This document shows, piece after piece, positions 15,595 to 29,182 of a stretch of DNA of 64,000 bases. A program made the translations under genes and the position numbers. The notes under the pieces are model-generated. The model was not told where the DNA came from. It worked only from the letters and a program-made list of their open reading frames with translations, and did not search any database. Position 1 is the first letter of the stretch; every line of letters starts with the position of its first letter. Source of the stretch: Phytoseiulus persimilis (taxonomy: Eukaryota; Arthropoda; Arachnida; Mesostigmata; Phytoseiidae). The DNA lies in contig CM075101.1 in assembly GCA_037576195.1 (NCBI GenBank), positions 32,364,001 through 32,428,000 of the forward strand, given 5' to 3'.

Positions 15595-15610
15595 GTCGTC
15601 GTCGTCGTCG
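15595..15610. repeat. GTC trinucleotide microsatellite
   Basis: Five tandem GTC triplets, merging into CCGCTGCGG. It could encode Val or Ser repeats in some frames, but no supported gene covers it. Confidence 0.8.
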
Positions 15611-16205
15611 CCGCTGCGGTCGCTCAGCTGCGGGGCTGCAGGCACCTGTCGGAAGGGCGGCCGACCGACGTTAGAGGTGCAAACGCCTTGACACGCAGCG
15701 GAAATTCATGTCTCTGCCGGCGTGGTGATCCAACAAAGGAGTGCGACCGGCTTTCACAAGCTGATACACAGCGGCGCGCACACACAAACACAGCCGCGAG
15801 CACACGACTATCTTCACAAAAGACTAGGAGGAGGTGACAAGGCTCACCATAAGGAACACTTCGAAGTCAATTGTTTGGTGCGCTGAGGATTTTTCGATTC
15901 TCTCGAGGATGTTTTTTCTTGTTCCACTCGGATGGAGAGTACTCTCCAGCGAGAAATATGCTCCGGGAATCGCTCTGTTACCAACGAGGCGACGGAGAAG
16001 CCCCACTTGTAACAAATTAGCCGCAACGACCAACTCGCCCGTCTACGCCAAAGCTCGTATCATGCATTGTCGTGAATGAGCCTCGGTGAGCGCGTCGCGG
16101 AATTCCGAATAATTCAATCGGCTTTCAACGGACCTACACGGCCCTAGAGATGATTGCTTCGAGTAGGAGGAGGGCGAGAAGGAAGGAGGACAGCGATATT
16201 TCGGT

Positions 16206-16220
16206 GAACTATGCCACACT
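16206..16220. repeat. Left target-site duplication of the SINE
   Basis: GAACTATGCCACACT is repeated exactly at 16494-16508, on the other side of the tRNA-like element. A perfect 15-bp direct repeat flanking a 273-bp element is the expected scar of LINE-mediated SINE insertion. Confidence 0.75.
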
Positions 16221-16493
16221 CTGTTTTCGGCTGAACCTCTCAGCCAGCCCTCAGGAGTGTCCCGGATTCACCTTTTCGGTATTGCTTCAGTAACACTCCC
16301 TATCGCCTCGCAAATCCCATTGCGGGCGGTGGGCTTGGGTCTTAAGATGGTTCAGATTTAATTCTGATATAAATTAAATCCTCTTTTTACCACATAAGAA
16401 ATTTGTTGTCCCGGCCGGGGATCGAACCCGCGATTGCTAGCTTAGCGTGGCACCCAAGGCGTTGGTTTATGCCACACGGCCAACGAGCCGATC
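16221..16493 (-). mobile_element. tRNA-derived SINE, 273 bp
   Basis: Read on the minus strand, the element begins with a tRNA-like head. A degenerate A box (TGGCCGTGTGG, near 16485) is followed about 54 nt later by a consensus-matching B box (GGTTCGATCCC), the spacing of a tRNA with a long variable arm. The head cannot fold as a true tRNA because its 5' end does not pair with the sequence after the T arm. After the head come an AT-rich stretch (about 16350-16400) and a tRNA-unrelated body ending near CCGAAAACAG. Perfect 15-bp duplications flank it (16206-16220 and 16494-16508). Part of the duplicated word (TATGCCACAC) also occurs inside the head, so the exact edge could shift slightly. SINEs are non-autonomous, transcribed by RNA polymerase III and mobilised by a LINE; no LINE was recognised in this window. 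Confidence 0.7.
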
Positions 16494-16508
16494 GAACTAT
16501 GCCACACT
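16494..16508. repeat. Right target-site duplication of the SINE
   Basis: An exact copy of the 15-bp word at 16206-16220. The lack of mismatches suggests a fairly recent insertion, though 15 bp is too short to date it well. Confidence 0.75.
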
Positions 16509-19500
16509 GACTTGATAGTTCCTCGTCCTGAAGACGAGAGGAGGCTCGCTCCGACGACGAATAGATAATGCGATTCAAATGCAAATTCAGCCATATGCCC
16601 ATTCTGGTGGATAGACGCGACCGAGGGAAGTTCGGGAGAAATTTGGAGAAAGAGAGGGACGCGTCGGACCGAGGAGGGTTCCGGTGGGGCCGCGGGCGAG
16701 TACACTAGTCGCGATGACAGCGCTTGACGAACGAAGCCGTCGGAGCGGCTCAGAGTGTGTCTTCCGTTCAGATGAACAGGCTCACGCACTGTCTGAGGAG
16801 GGGAACCACAGCGAACCGGAGTTTCACTGTCGGCCGCTTTGCTTCCCAAGCTCGTGGGGACCCCGGCCGCCCATCGATTGTGGAAACGTCTATCACGAGC
16901 TGCTGAGTCGAGTTTGTCCCTCGTTGCTCTTGTCCAACAATTGTCCACATTTTCGTTAGACGCTGTGCGAAATTTTTGAGCTACATTTTCGTATACGAAA
17001 CACGCTCGCACGCTGGATCGCACTTCTCATCAGACTTCATTGGTATGGAGCTGCGACAGCATCACACGTGCGTGCTCCGTCCTGTGATGCAACTATTAGA
17101 TTATTCCCCGAGCGAGCTGCGGGCCAAGCAGCCTACGTGGCCCACAATCTAGGCCAAGTGATTCGTGTTCGCATCCGACTGGCGAAACTGTTTTCACGCG
17201 CTTGAGAACAGGGAGGGGAAGATTGGAAGAAAAACCGAACACATCTCTTCAGCTGACCTCCGACTCCCGAGCGTGAAGACGAATCGCTGAATCCGTTGCG
17301 CTCCGCGGGCTGCTTGAGCTATCTGAGGACTCACTTCGAGGAAGATGATTCGCAAGAGTTCTTTTCCGGGCGGAGCGGCAGCACAGGAAACTTCCGACGG
17401 CTGTCCGAGAGAGGAGGAAGCAAAGCCGAGAGCATATGCACGTCATTGTTTCTTTGGAAGTTTCACCTCAGAACGCGTGGCTAAAGTCACTAAGGCTTCT
17501 CTGCATGGACAACCTTCCGGCAAAGTCCAGCGCGCACAGCTTGCTGTTCCCTCCCGTCACCGGCCCTGTTCGACGTCTTCCTGTATTCTCCCTGATTCTC
17601 CCGAGTGCTGCATGGAGGACAAAGACGCCGGTGGCGGCGACGGATTTCACTTAAACGCATGCCTCCGTCGTTAGGGGTGAAGGCTTCTGCCGGTGCCACA
17701 CGGTCCCAGTGCCTCTTCTCCCCCAGGTCCCTTCTGTTTTGGAAGAAAGGAGAGAAGATGACGAGCAGAGAAACGGCTCGTTTCGAGCCCCACACCCCAC
17801 TGTGAGACCACTTGGCCATAAGGTTTCCTCGCGGTACGGGGCTAATTTTCCGCCGTTACCTTTGGCGCCTATCCTCTGCAATTCAGGATCCCTTTATCTG
17901 GGCTCGTGGCTCTGGTGGCGTCACTTCGATCGTTTCCTGCGTCGGTCGGCACTTACCATTTAGTAGTGTTTGTTCCTCACTGTAGACAGCTCCTGCCCCA
18001 GCCTGAAGATGATCGTCATCATGGGCTCGACTCCACCGTTCCGAAAAAAAATATATTCCCGTGAAGAATCACCCGTCAGTCATACCCTCGGGGACTTCGC
18101 GCGACGTGTATCCTCCCTGAACCTTTGGGAGTCTCACCACGTCCACGAAATGAGCCAGATCGAGCAGCCGCTGAGTATATGGCGCGGGATGGAGGGTGCA
18201 ATGCTCAACTCAAAGCTCGAAACGGAATTCCTCCGCTCCCGGAAGCAGGGAAAGAATATCCGCATCACGGCCGCGCCGATTTCGAGGGGGGAGTGAACCT
18301 ACCAAAGAAGAGATTCAGAACGCCCGTTGCTTTTTTGGTCAGGGGAGTGTGTCGAGTGAGCAGACTCGATAGCCAGCCAGTCGAGTGGCCAGCGGACAAA
18401 GTCATCGAGGAAAGTCTATGAAGGCCGTTGACGGCAGCTGTCGAAACGCTTCCCTCCCATAACTGCTCTCGGGGCCCGAAGGACGAATAAAGGGAACGCT
18501 CGACGCTGTTCTCCGCGGACTTTTCAAGCATTTTCTGTTTCCTGTCCCCGCTTCGAGACTGCTGCTCTGCTAGGTGTTGCAACTTCGCTCGTCGGATGAA
18601 CCCGTCGGTTTGATGTGAAATCCAAGTCAAAATATTCCTCCATCGTGATTGTCAGTCTGCAGGCAAGATTCTCGATTTGGGTTCCATTCGTGAGCCTCAC
18701 AATAGGAAACGGCGGAAAACACATTTCAGACAGAAGAGTGAGTGCATGCATTGGAACAGTTCTATTCTACCTCGTCCACGAATACGGAGAACCTTACCAA
18801 GTTGGCATCCGTCGGGGGTCTGTTGCAGTCGAGGATTTCACATCAGACCGGGACAGCGAGCGGTGGACTATGGAGAGTGATCACAGCAGAGGCTCTCGGA
18901 GTTTCAACTTCTGAAATCAAAGCTGTGGAATTCCCGGAGACGGCTTGGAGAGGGACCCGAGGCTGGCAATGTGCCGAGTTGGAGCCCGGAGCAGTGCTAT
19001 CCCGCAATCATGAATGCGCACCTGTCGAATTCAAAACAACGTCATGCTTCTCCGACCGGAGGACTCGAGGTCCTTGGCCAGAGGTGCACAGATCGATTCT
19101 TCAGGCAGAACAATGGGACCCTATACGGATCGAATGTTTCTGAGATGGGAAGGAACTGTTCTCCGTCCACGACGCATTCAGAACTACTCGGAGCACGGCA
19201 CGCGAATTCGTGCCTTCAGACCTTCTGTCGAGCCGCGACGAAAGATTCGGCAGTCAAACTCTGCCGGTGGCATTCGTAACAGACGGGAAAGTCAAAGAAG
19301 GGATTGATTTATGGTTCACAATAGCTGCCGCCGCTACCAACCTAGAATCTGGTTCACTGAGAATCCTTCGACGCGCTCCAGGCTCCTGAGGAGTTTCGAA
19401 TCTGCGTGACTAACGCATCGTCTACGTACGGTCGTTGCCGGGGGACCCGCCGGTTGGCTGACGGATTCGGAAAACAGGAGGGGGGGAGCCGAACGGGACG

Positions 19501-22500
19501 GAGAATGGCCCAAACTGTTTCCCAGGAACACGAAGCACCAAAAAACGCCGAAAGTTTACAGTTTGTTGAGAGGTGGTAGGCCGGCCGTCTGCTTGGCTGA
19601 CTCCGGGTCTAGATGGTCGCCGCGTCGTTCACACACGTACTCCTCTCGTCAGCTCCCGAGCGGAGAACATTTCGTTTCTTATTGCCTCTTTTCTGATTCT
19701 TATGTCTGGCTTCCTGGAGGAACGCTCCGAGAATTCCAATTGTGATTATTAAGGACAGTGTTTGCGCACCGCCTGCGTCCGTTCTCATCCAGGAGCACTT
19801 TCCGTGGTTTTGTCCCTTGTTCCCTGCTGAACGAGTTCACGAAATGTTGTCTCGGAGCGTTCGACTGTATGTACATACATGTACGCGACGGCGGCGGCAT
19901 CGAGCACGGGATAGTCGAGGGGCTCCAGAACCGTGCTACAAGGAGTAGAACGCGCAGAATCGAACTCTGTCCAACACAAGGGAACCTCACGATCGCCATG
20001 ATGATCATGCGTTCGACGTGACAGAATTCCCTCCTACTTGAGGAATAAATTATTCACTCAGACAAACCACTCCCCAGCCAGCTGATCGCTACTGTGCCAG
20101 GTCGGCGACACGGAATGGCTGAATTCACTGAACGTTCCCAGTCGGCCTAATCACTCCACCCGCATGTGAATCGCTGTGATCCGTTGAGGACCTAGAAGGT
20201 AGAGTTTTAACCTGCTCTGAATTCCTGAGCCGAGAGTAGAGGGAGATCGGGTTCAGGCTGTCCCAGCTCACCGGCAAGTAAAACCCGAGTTCGGATCGAG
20301 TTTTCATACCTTTCCCTGAACGGGACGCTTGCACGTGAGGGCGACCGCAACACCATCGAAGGTCACTCCTCTCACTCCGCTAATTCCATTATAAGTTCAG
20401 ACGATGAACGACCAGGGCTTGGAGGGCCGCACAGACGGGCCGAGTTGATTCTTGCTCAGAAACCGCGCCAGTCTCCCACCAACCCCGCGCGAAGCGAGTC
20501 AGAACCGCTCAACGACTGTGCTGGAAGCGCAATAACGCCGATCTATGCTGCGGAACCCAATGAGTTCTACTACGACTGACTTCGGGACCGGCGCAAGCTT
20601 CGTTCCCTGATCACCGATGTGTGCGGCTGGTCGGGGCTTGTGAGTTCAAAGACAGAGGCAAACACGCAGGAAACGCGAACGCAGGCAAAACCGTCCAAAC
20701 TGGACAGAGAAGCTCACGGAGGTCAGCTAGATTGGCTGTCTCTGGGCAAAACTCAATGTCGCACAACTTTAATTAGGATCTAGGCAAACGACAGCTCCGG
20801 AGAGCATTCCTTCAAGGCTACCCATTCGAGATGAAATGGGGAAGCTACAGAATGAGGAGTGCCCAGAGCTCAAAGAACTAGTCCGAAAACGATACGCTCC
20901 GTCGGCGTTCCGGATGTCACTCGAACGTTTCAACAAGGATTGTTCGCCATGGCACCGAGTCCAAGCGATGTGCAACTAGTATTCTCCAGCAAACGACGAT
21001 CCTCTCGCGCTCGGTTCTCATTGAGTTTCCGTTAGACCGGAGGGCTACATTGTACATCACGAATGGCGTGCCGCTCGTGTTCTGTCTCTCGACGAGTCTC
21101 CGAAAGTGGCTTCCGCAGCCGTCAACAGCGAATCGCGGCGAATAGCTCTTCGCGCGATGGAAATTACTCGGGGAAGAGCGTCTGATGCGACGATAGGCCT
21201 GCGGCGTGCGATTGTCGTCTCGAGCGCAATTAGCCGACGAGTTTCTCAAGTGGTCGTCTCTCGTACGTCTTCACGGATACGCGATCCATCCTCGGCTACA
21301 GCTGCTCACGTGACGCTAATGGCTCCCTCCCGACGGTTCCGGGAGCGAGTTGGGAAGGCGGGCGGGAGGGGGGAAGTATGTTGACCCTCGATCGCGGCGG
21401 TCAAAGACTGACGAAGATTCGATCCATGTCAGGCTCCCTACAGCAATGACGGCCTTCCGTAGGAGACGCGGCTCATCCTGATCAAAGCCGAGTCCAACAT
21501 CGGATAGACTCCAGATAGGCTCTCGTCGGGCGGACTCGATCGGCCAACTTGCTGACCGAGGGAACATCATGGTCAACACTCAGACCGTTGAGCCCGTATC
21601 GGGTCATTTGAGAATTTTCTTCGGAGGTGAGACAGATCAATGAAGTCGATCGATCTCCTCCGCTGAACCGGCCTGGATCCATTCGGGGCTGTAGCCGTGC
21701 CGCAAGGTCAACCGCTGAGGATATCGCGTCGTTCTCCAGAGCTATCACCGCAGAGCATTCAACTCCCCGTGGAAGAAATTCCCACGTTCAATAGATCGGA
21801 GGAACCTCCTGAGAAAAAAAAGTTACGGAAGAGGGGACGATCTGTCGTTTGTTTTCCCATTGAAATGTCGATTTCCCGCTACGGAACCCCAGCAACGGTC
21901 GAGCCACGCTCCATAGAAATTGTCGAACAAAGAGCGAGTTTTCCGATTCGCGCCGTTTGCTGACGCTGGGCGGCCGCCGACCGACCGCCTCGAAGCAGTT
22001 CTCGCCGACGACCGTCCTGTTGTCAAAGACACCGTGGACTGGCCTGCGCTCCCTCAGGGTATAATGCGAAAACCTCACACCACTCCGCCAGTCTAAGACA
22101 CCCGGTCCCCTTCCAGAATGATCGTTCCTCTATGATACTCCCCCACCAACTGCAGCTCAGGTTCCTCCCTGTCGTCCGAGCTCGATCCGATTCCCGAAGT
22201 CGTTCTCTACGTTTCGCGTCGACGACTGACGTGCCGACGGTGGCGAAGTTGGCTTCGAGTGTTTGCGAGCGACATCACAGTAACCTCCGCAGCACTGGCT
22301 CCTGAGTGTAGACCAAGTAAAGTGACCACTTGATACAACGACGCGAGCAATGGCTGGCCGAGGTTGAAATTGACGGAAACGACCACGGCAACAACGACAG
22401 GAGCAATAGTCAGGCCTCTCGTCAAATTTACTCTGTCCCCATGCCTGATACATAGCTTACTGGCTCCCTGGCCATCTCCCCACGTCCCCCCGAGAGGACT

Positions 22501-22864
22501 AATTTGCGGAATTGCGCACCACGCTTCTTGTCTTCAAAGTTTTTTCCTCTCATGACCTGTATAGGACGTTCCCCCGCAATCTCCGAAATGCGGAAGCAGA
22601 GCCATTCTGTTGTCGCCGACGCTGTTCGTCGGTGGTGGTCATCATCTCGAAAGTAGAAGCACCGCAACACGGGAAAGTTTCTGAGATTTTTTTTCGAACT
22701 TTCGGGTTCTCCATTGAGGATGTGTCGAGCCCCAAGATGGGCTGGAAGAGGAACACAAATTATTAGTCGAGATTGGGAACGGAATCGCGGCTCATTTTGC
22801 ATGCATCACTTTCAATCGCGTGACCTGCATCGGGAATCGATCATAATCGATTCCCGGGCCTGAA

Positions 22865-22879
22865 AATAATAATAATAAT
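22865..22879. repeat. AAT trinucleotide microsatellite
   Basis: A short AAT run inside an AT-rich patch (about 22850-22915) that also holds GAT triplets. It stands out against CG-rich surroundings. Confidence 0.8.
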
Positions 22880-24361
22880 TTATCAATAATCTATAATGAT
22901 GATGATAGAGTCTGAGTGCGTCAGCGCGAAGCTGCTGACCCCGGCCATCGAGGAGACAAACTTCAATGGACACGTGGTTGAACGAGCCCACTGCGAATGA
23001 CGTAGTGACAAAAACACTCCGTCGGTCCGGAGAGGGAAAGGCAGCCGGACTCGATGGGGTACAAATCGAAGGAGTTGAACAGATTCCCTCGTCGTGACGA
23101 TTCCTTCCAGCTAAACCCTGATATCCGGGAAGATATCTGACACATGGCGAGAGAGCACAATGATGCCAGTCGTCATACCACGGTCGGGAAACTGAAAAAC
23201 GAGGAAGGATAGTCCAGCGCAGACCCATGGAGTTGATCACACGAGGACACACAGAAGGATTCGCGCTTCAATCCAACGCATGGGGGAAGGCCGAGACAGC
23301 CCTGAGAATAGCCACATACGCCGTCTGGCATCACACGGATTCCCTCACAACGTTTGCGGCAGACTCGAATGCTTCCAACCAGTAAATGACTGCCAATACC
23401 CGCACTGTGGCGAAACACCTTGTCCCGAGCTCTCCCTACGTTCACGGCCTCAACGGATTGCTAGAAGATGATCACGAGAATTCTCACCAGAAAGCGGAAA
23501 CCGCGAATGAATAAATCAACATCAGGGGATTCACTCCTTTAGGCCCCGACTCTCCAGCTGCATTCAACACTGCTCATTCTCCGTGAGGAAACACCGAAGT
23601 CTAGGCTCGTAGTCCCAATCCTCTTAGTGACGCTACCGCTCTCAGACTTTCCCGCCACGATGCCGACCAGAGTGCGCTTCCACTTCTTGAGATACCTGCG
23701 ATGGTCGAGCGACTCCGAGCCCACTGAAATATCTTCGAGGATTTCTCATGGGAGAAGACGCAGGAAAAGGCTTCCTTCATCAGATCCGCGGGAAGTGGTG
23801 AACCAAAGTGGCCATTTATTCCGTCATGTCGATGTCGGCTAGCGCGGGTTGACGATGGCCGCTTTGAGAGCTCTTCGGAAGTTTGGAGCTGAAAGCGCTA
23901 AAAGGTAAAACATAACGAGATGAGAAACGACGACTCACGTTTGACCACACTCCGGAGCGGCTCCACTTGAACGGGACTCGGATCTATTCCGTGGAACGTC
24001 AGTGAAAAGTTTTTGCGCAACTGAGAAACAAGAAGCTCGGCGGGACGGGTCGGCAATGAACATTACCGTGGTCGAGTCAGCGAAGTTGACGAACAGCGAA
24101 ACCTACGAGTGATTGTCGGGCGAGCAACTTCATTGAAATGTCCCGAAGGTGTTCTTGCAGAACGACGGAAACGAACATCTCCCCCTGCAGCTAGCATAGC
24201 GGATTTCGGAACTTTCAGCGCCCAACCGCTCCGGCGCCGGTTGTTTGGGGCGCTCATTTCGGATCGAGCCCGTCTCACCCAACTCGGCGCCAAACGCTTC
24301 GGGGCCGAATCTTCGACCCGCCCTTGGGGCTAGATGAGAATCGGTTTTCGTGGTTTCTGCT

Positions 24362-24380
24362 GATCGGAGGTCCTCCGATC
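24362..24380. repeat. Perfect 9-bp inverted repeat
   Basis: The arms GATCGGAGG and CCTCCGATC flank a single T. The compact symmetry could be a dimer-binding site, but nothing nearby supports a role. Confidence 0.5.
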
Positions 24381-27300
24381 GTCCATGAGGTTGGCTGTCA
24401 CGGAGATGGATTCGCGAGGAATCACGGCCGTATAATCAGAGGAGAGCTAGTCTCGCAAACACCGAAACTGCATGCGCTTGCATCCAGATCGGACGGAGTT
24501 CAACGGCGGGGTTGAGCAACGTTTTCATTCATGAGTCAGCCTGGCTCAACGATCTTGTCGTTGTCGGCATTGCGCTTGTTTCCGCCCCTCCCCCGCCGTC
24601 GTCCCCAGATGAACTGTTGCTTTATTCGGTCTCACTCCTCTTTCTGTTCACGGCGGCCTCGCAATCGCCGTTTCCAACGTCCGAATTGACGTCTATCCGC
24701 TGACCTTCGTTGCTCAATGCAGCCTGCTCGGTGGGCTCCAACATGGACGGCGGTCCTCTTGTCGGCCGGCCTCCTCGTCATGGTGGGACTTCGGAAGCTT
24801 GATCAGCATGAACCAGAGAGGGGGGAGGACTTCGCTGGACGAGACCGAGATCGGAGCCAAGCTCGGTCTGGTCTTGTTGGGGCGCAGATACCTATGCATA
24901 AATTGGAGTCTCACAAGGAGCCGCGACTACGCTCGCTGCTCGATACAAAGTTTTGCTCCGTAAACTGTTAGCTGTCAGTTCCCAAGCGGCCGCGCTGAGA
25001 GCGCTAACCTTCTGAATATTAATGAAGTTATGTGTATCTGAATTTCTAATAAGCCATCCACACACTCATCGGCGCGAACTGAAAAGGCTTACCCGACACC
25101 TTGGCACCGCTGCTGTTGAGGCCGCTGATCCGCGAGACCGCTCCCCATGGTCTCCCGGCTGATATTACTCTGATTACGACACGTAGTTGATATTCGAGCC
25201 GAAGGCTGCGATCCCGACCCCAGCCCAAATTACAGGAGCAGCTCCGATCAACTGGTCCCCCCTCACAAAGGATGAAGACTATTGTCTGGCGGAGCTCAGC
25301 GATCCCTGCTCGTCTGCCCACAGCGTGCTCGTTTTCGCGTTCCACTGTTTCCGTCACGACATGATTAATTATCTTCGGTGGTCTTGGAGGCCACGGTTTC
25401 GAGTTGCGAGCGAAGAAGTTCCGTGGGCCGAATCGTTTCACTCTCTAACGCTCAGAGGAATCCGAGAAGCGGAGCTGAACAGCCACTGCGAGTGCCTGCG
25501 GCCGCCCAGAAGAATATTGTCACCTCTTTGCGATCGAAAAGTACGGGCTAAGTGTGTGGCGTGAATAATACACATTAGCAAGGAGAAGGAATCTATTTCG
25601 CTGCGTAGCGATTCGGGTAGAACTTTGAAACCGCTCGCGCCTTCCCGAGGGACGGTGTTCGACCGGAGTCAGAAACAAAACGCCCCCTGCGGAAGGCGCA
25701 TGTCAAACATGGGATGTTTTCGGCCTGAACAGATTCCCGTTGTTTATTTCTGGTCGGGAAAAGGGTCGGCATGAGCTGTCGTGTGCCCGGAAATCGTCTT
25801 TGTTGTAGCTCAAGTTGCACGAAGCTGTTGCTTGTTCAGCTCTCGCGGGAGAATCAACGCTACGGGAAGGAGAAACAGAGAAGAAGAAAAACGGTGTTTC
25901 CGACACAACACCCTCAGTGTGCTGTGTACTAATGGCATCCGTTCAATCTTGGCTTCCTCACAAGGCGCAGTCGCGCCCCGGGCGATGACGTGGTTTACCT
26001 TTTCACCCAAGAGATGTTATTCGGCCGCTCCCCGGCTTCCTCGTGCCTTTATTTTCGTGTCGTTGTGTTATTCCTTCGGCGGGGAAACAACCTACGTGGA
26101 CGGAGGAAACGGTCCCTTTCAGCAGCCACCCACTGACAGCTCGAGTAAGCCACTGACCCCGGAGATCCTGGACGAACCAAGAATTTTTGATTTTCCCTCT
26201 GGTGCGCCCGCCGTCACGTGACATGGCGAAGGAAAAACTTTAAGACGTCTACGCTGTTTGGAGAGAATCTTCAAAACTTTGTCGTCTGTGTCAGCCACAG
26301 AGTTTGGAAGATGAGGATTTCAAACCTTCCGGCTGTCGAGTCCCACGCCCGTTGGTCGTCAGCGCCTTGCCGTTGAAGATCATCGCTGACGGGGCTTGAA
26401 GTTGGTGTTTCATCCAACAGCGATTCTCAAATCCCGATAGAGATCCGATCGCACTTTGATCGGCCGCGAAGTTTCGCCGCACCTTTGTGATGCCACATCA
26501 AACATGCTCCGTGACGATCCGTTTGGACGTTGCAAAAGATCATCAGGGACGCCCCGAAAGCGCCACCGGCAACGAGCACCGAGACCGGGACGCGCGCAGG
26601 ACGGATTCGAGGACTGGATTCCGCAATCATCCGATCCTCTCAATGCTTGGCGTCCCTTCCTAGCAGCTCCTGTGGCCACACTGCTGATAATAATCGATTG
26701 CGTCATTTCAACGGTTGAATGGATGATTCTCCACGCAGAAACATGTCTGGCAAGCACGCCTCTGTCGAAAATCCATTTCCCTGGACAAGGAAAACGGAGA
26801 AACACCAAGTGGACAGCCTCATTACTACTGGAGGTCCATTACAATGCTGGAGTGTCGTTCCATTAACTAGAATAGCTTATACATGGTTTTCTTCTCTGGG
26901 CCAAAAACAAGAACGGATAATTAGACGGACTAGCGGGACGTGTCTCGTATTCGTGAGTGCCCGACTCGTCTGTCTAGTTTAGAAGAGAGCTCCCGAACGA
27001 ATCCCGGACCCGACTGAGCATGGCACTGGCATTCGATTTGAATTTTAAAATCCGTCCCTTCATTCAACGTGTTCTCCCAGCCATCCCACCCCCATGGCCG
27101 CCGGGAACGTTTACTTCCGTTCGCCCGTGCCTCTGGTGAACCACGAGCGAGGGAAACGCCGCCGCACCTGAATTTCATGGAGGAATCATCGTGGAGAAAA
27201 CATGGCAGGGGCGGGAGCCGTCAACGTCGGAGCTGCTGGAGAGAAATTTCCGTGAACAATAAAACCGATGCGATCTCCATACAGCGCTTCGGAAGCCACT

Positions 27301-27966
27301 ACCGAACCGCACCGCAACCGAAACGGAGCCCTGCACCACGGGAACAAAATTGGTTTTCCAGCGGGTGGTTCCTTTGAGTTTTTGAGGTCGCGCAAGTCAA
27401 CCGAGATCTGGTTCCTCTCGTATATTCCCAATCCGATGAAGACCTCTCGCTTGTCGACTCTTCTCGGCGCTTTTCACGCTCCGGGGGGAAGATGATAGAG
27501 AGGGAAATGAAAAGAAAACCCCCTGATCTCTAAGTTGAAGCGGACAGCCGCACTGCAGGCAAAGGCCGTAGTGATGGATCGGAGAAATCTTCTCATCTCA
27601 TACATTGTCTGTGCGGGAGCTCGACGGCGGGTGCCACCGTGCGTTCCCTCCCTGGTGGCATGAACTCTCCTCGACAGAAAATCGATGTATTTGATTAGAA
27701 ATTTCTGTTATTATGCATTGCTCGCCGTCCGTCCACTCTTCGTCGCTCTCCATCCAGTCTGCTCCATCGTTGACAGTTTTGTCAAAGTCGGCGGGCTCTC
27801 GTGTGTTTTCCCACCACGCCATCTTCCCCTCGCAGCATCACCAGAGGCGTCAACTTCCGATGTTAACACCGTACACTGCTGTCGGGCGGAGTATTTCAGG
27901 GCTTCGGACCCCGCCGGCTCCCTTTCTGGATGCATGTCGCGCATCATCCTGAGTTGATCTCTGGAA

Positions 27967-27981
27967 CCCCCCCCCCCCCCC
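27967..27981. repeat. Poly(C) tract, 15 nt
   Basis: An uninterrupted run of 15 C in non-coding sequence. Confidence 0.9.
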
Positions 27982-29164
27982 AAGGCTTTCTTTTTCCAGA
28001 ATAAGTACGTGAGGATGTGTCACGTGATTTCCGAGCCTAAATCCCCTTCCAAACAAAACGGTCCTTGCTGTCAGAAGGTGAGGGTTGAGCGCTCCACATC
28101 ATTCTCGTCCATCTAGGATTCGGGGAAGCCGTTGATGTGAGGGAAGCTCTCTGAACCAAACGGGCTGAGAGTCGAATCGTCACGTTGACGCCGCGCAGAC
28201 ACAGAGGTCACACCCCGGGCGCTGGTTTCGAACTCCAATTCCGAGGCTCCTGTCTACCGCTTGGGCTCCTACTTTGATATTAGTTTCTACGATTCCTGCT
28301 CCCTGACGGCAAAAGCCAGAGTACGCCTTCCGGGCCGCGTTGAGAATCAGACGAGGGTGTGCTTCCCTCTACTGAAAATTATGATATCAACGTTCCAACT
28401 TGGATGGAGCGTGGCTTCCGAGCTTGGCCCTCAGCCTCACGATGGGCAAACGAGATTCCGTCCTATGCCACGCCTCGTTTCCTGATTCGGCCCTGTCTTG
28501 TCCGCGGCACCTTGAGGTTTGCGATGCTCTCACAACTTTCTCAGACTGCGGCTCCGCTGATAACGATACATTCAATGGACTTTGCAGATGCCGCTAGTGT
28601 TCCGATGGAGCTCGCAGCTCGATTACGAACGAAACGCATTTGGACAATCGTTCGTTTCGGAAACTCTTCGCACGAAATGCTCGCAACTCCCGCATTAGAG
28701 AGTGAAGCCTCCGGCAGGATTCGACTTTGCTCGCTCGCAGCAGATCCAGAAGGATCGCTCGCTCAACGCAAACCCGCGTCGTTTATGGGGCGAGACTAAC
28801 ACTGAAGTGGGAAGCGCGAATGGGTTGTGTGAGCAGGTTTTGACGGTGGTAGTAATTTTCTGGAGCTGTGCCGAAGTTTTGCGGAGGATATTCCTCCGCA
28901 GAGCAGTTGATGAGTAGCGGGTGGCGCTCCTCGCGGTGAGTTCTCTCTCGTCGCGAAGTTTTATAATCGGCCTCCCTTCCTTTTACATGGATGGGAACCG
29001 GCTGACGTTGTCCTTGCAGTAGTGGTCGCCGTAGCTGTCGCAGGTGGGGTCCGCCGTATAATACCTCCCTAGAGAAAGCTGAGTGGACACCTTGTAGACT
29101 ACGAGGTCACGGACTCCACTCAGGATTCTCTCCGTCGACGACGATCCGACGAACGGACGGACCG

Positions 29165-29182
29165 ACAGGCAGGCAGGCAGGC
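29165..29182. repeat. CAGG tetranucleotide microsatellite
   Basis: About four tandem copies of CAGG/GGCA followed by related CAAACAGACG words. Confidence 0.75.

Larger units (their letters stand above)
1..16220. other. Long stretch without a recognisable gene (left flank)
   Basis: I read both strands and recognised no conserved protein, splice-linked exon series, tRNA or rRNA. Open frames up to about 175 codons occur on both strands but have skewed Arg/Ser/Pro/Cys content, overlap one another antisense and show no domain, as expected by chance in CG-rich DNA. Visible structure is limited to a 19-nt C tract (13906-13924), a GTC triplet run (15595-15610), a 10-bp inverted repeat (10918-10941) and a short duplication of ATAGAACGCT near 10870. 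The stretch could be intergenic, regulatory, or part of a long intron; the sequence alone does not decide. Confidence 0.6.

Noticed and set aside
16400-16490. Functional tRNA gene on the minus strand
   Set aside because: The B box is good, but the acceptor stem does not pair, the A box is degenerate and the segment lies inside a SINE bounded by duplications.
25986-26222. Small secreted protein candidate
   Set aside because: The hydrophobic stretch is internal and weak, with no promoter or poly(A) signal nearby.
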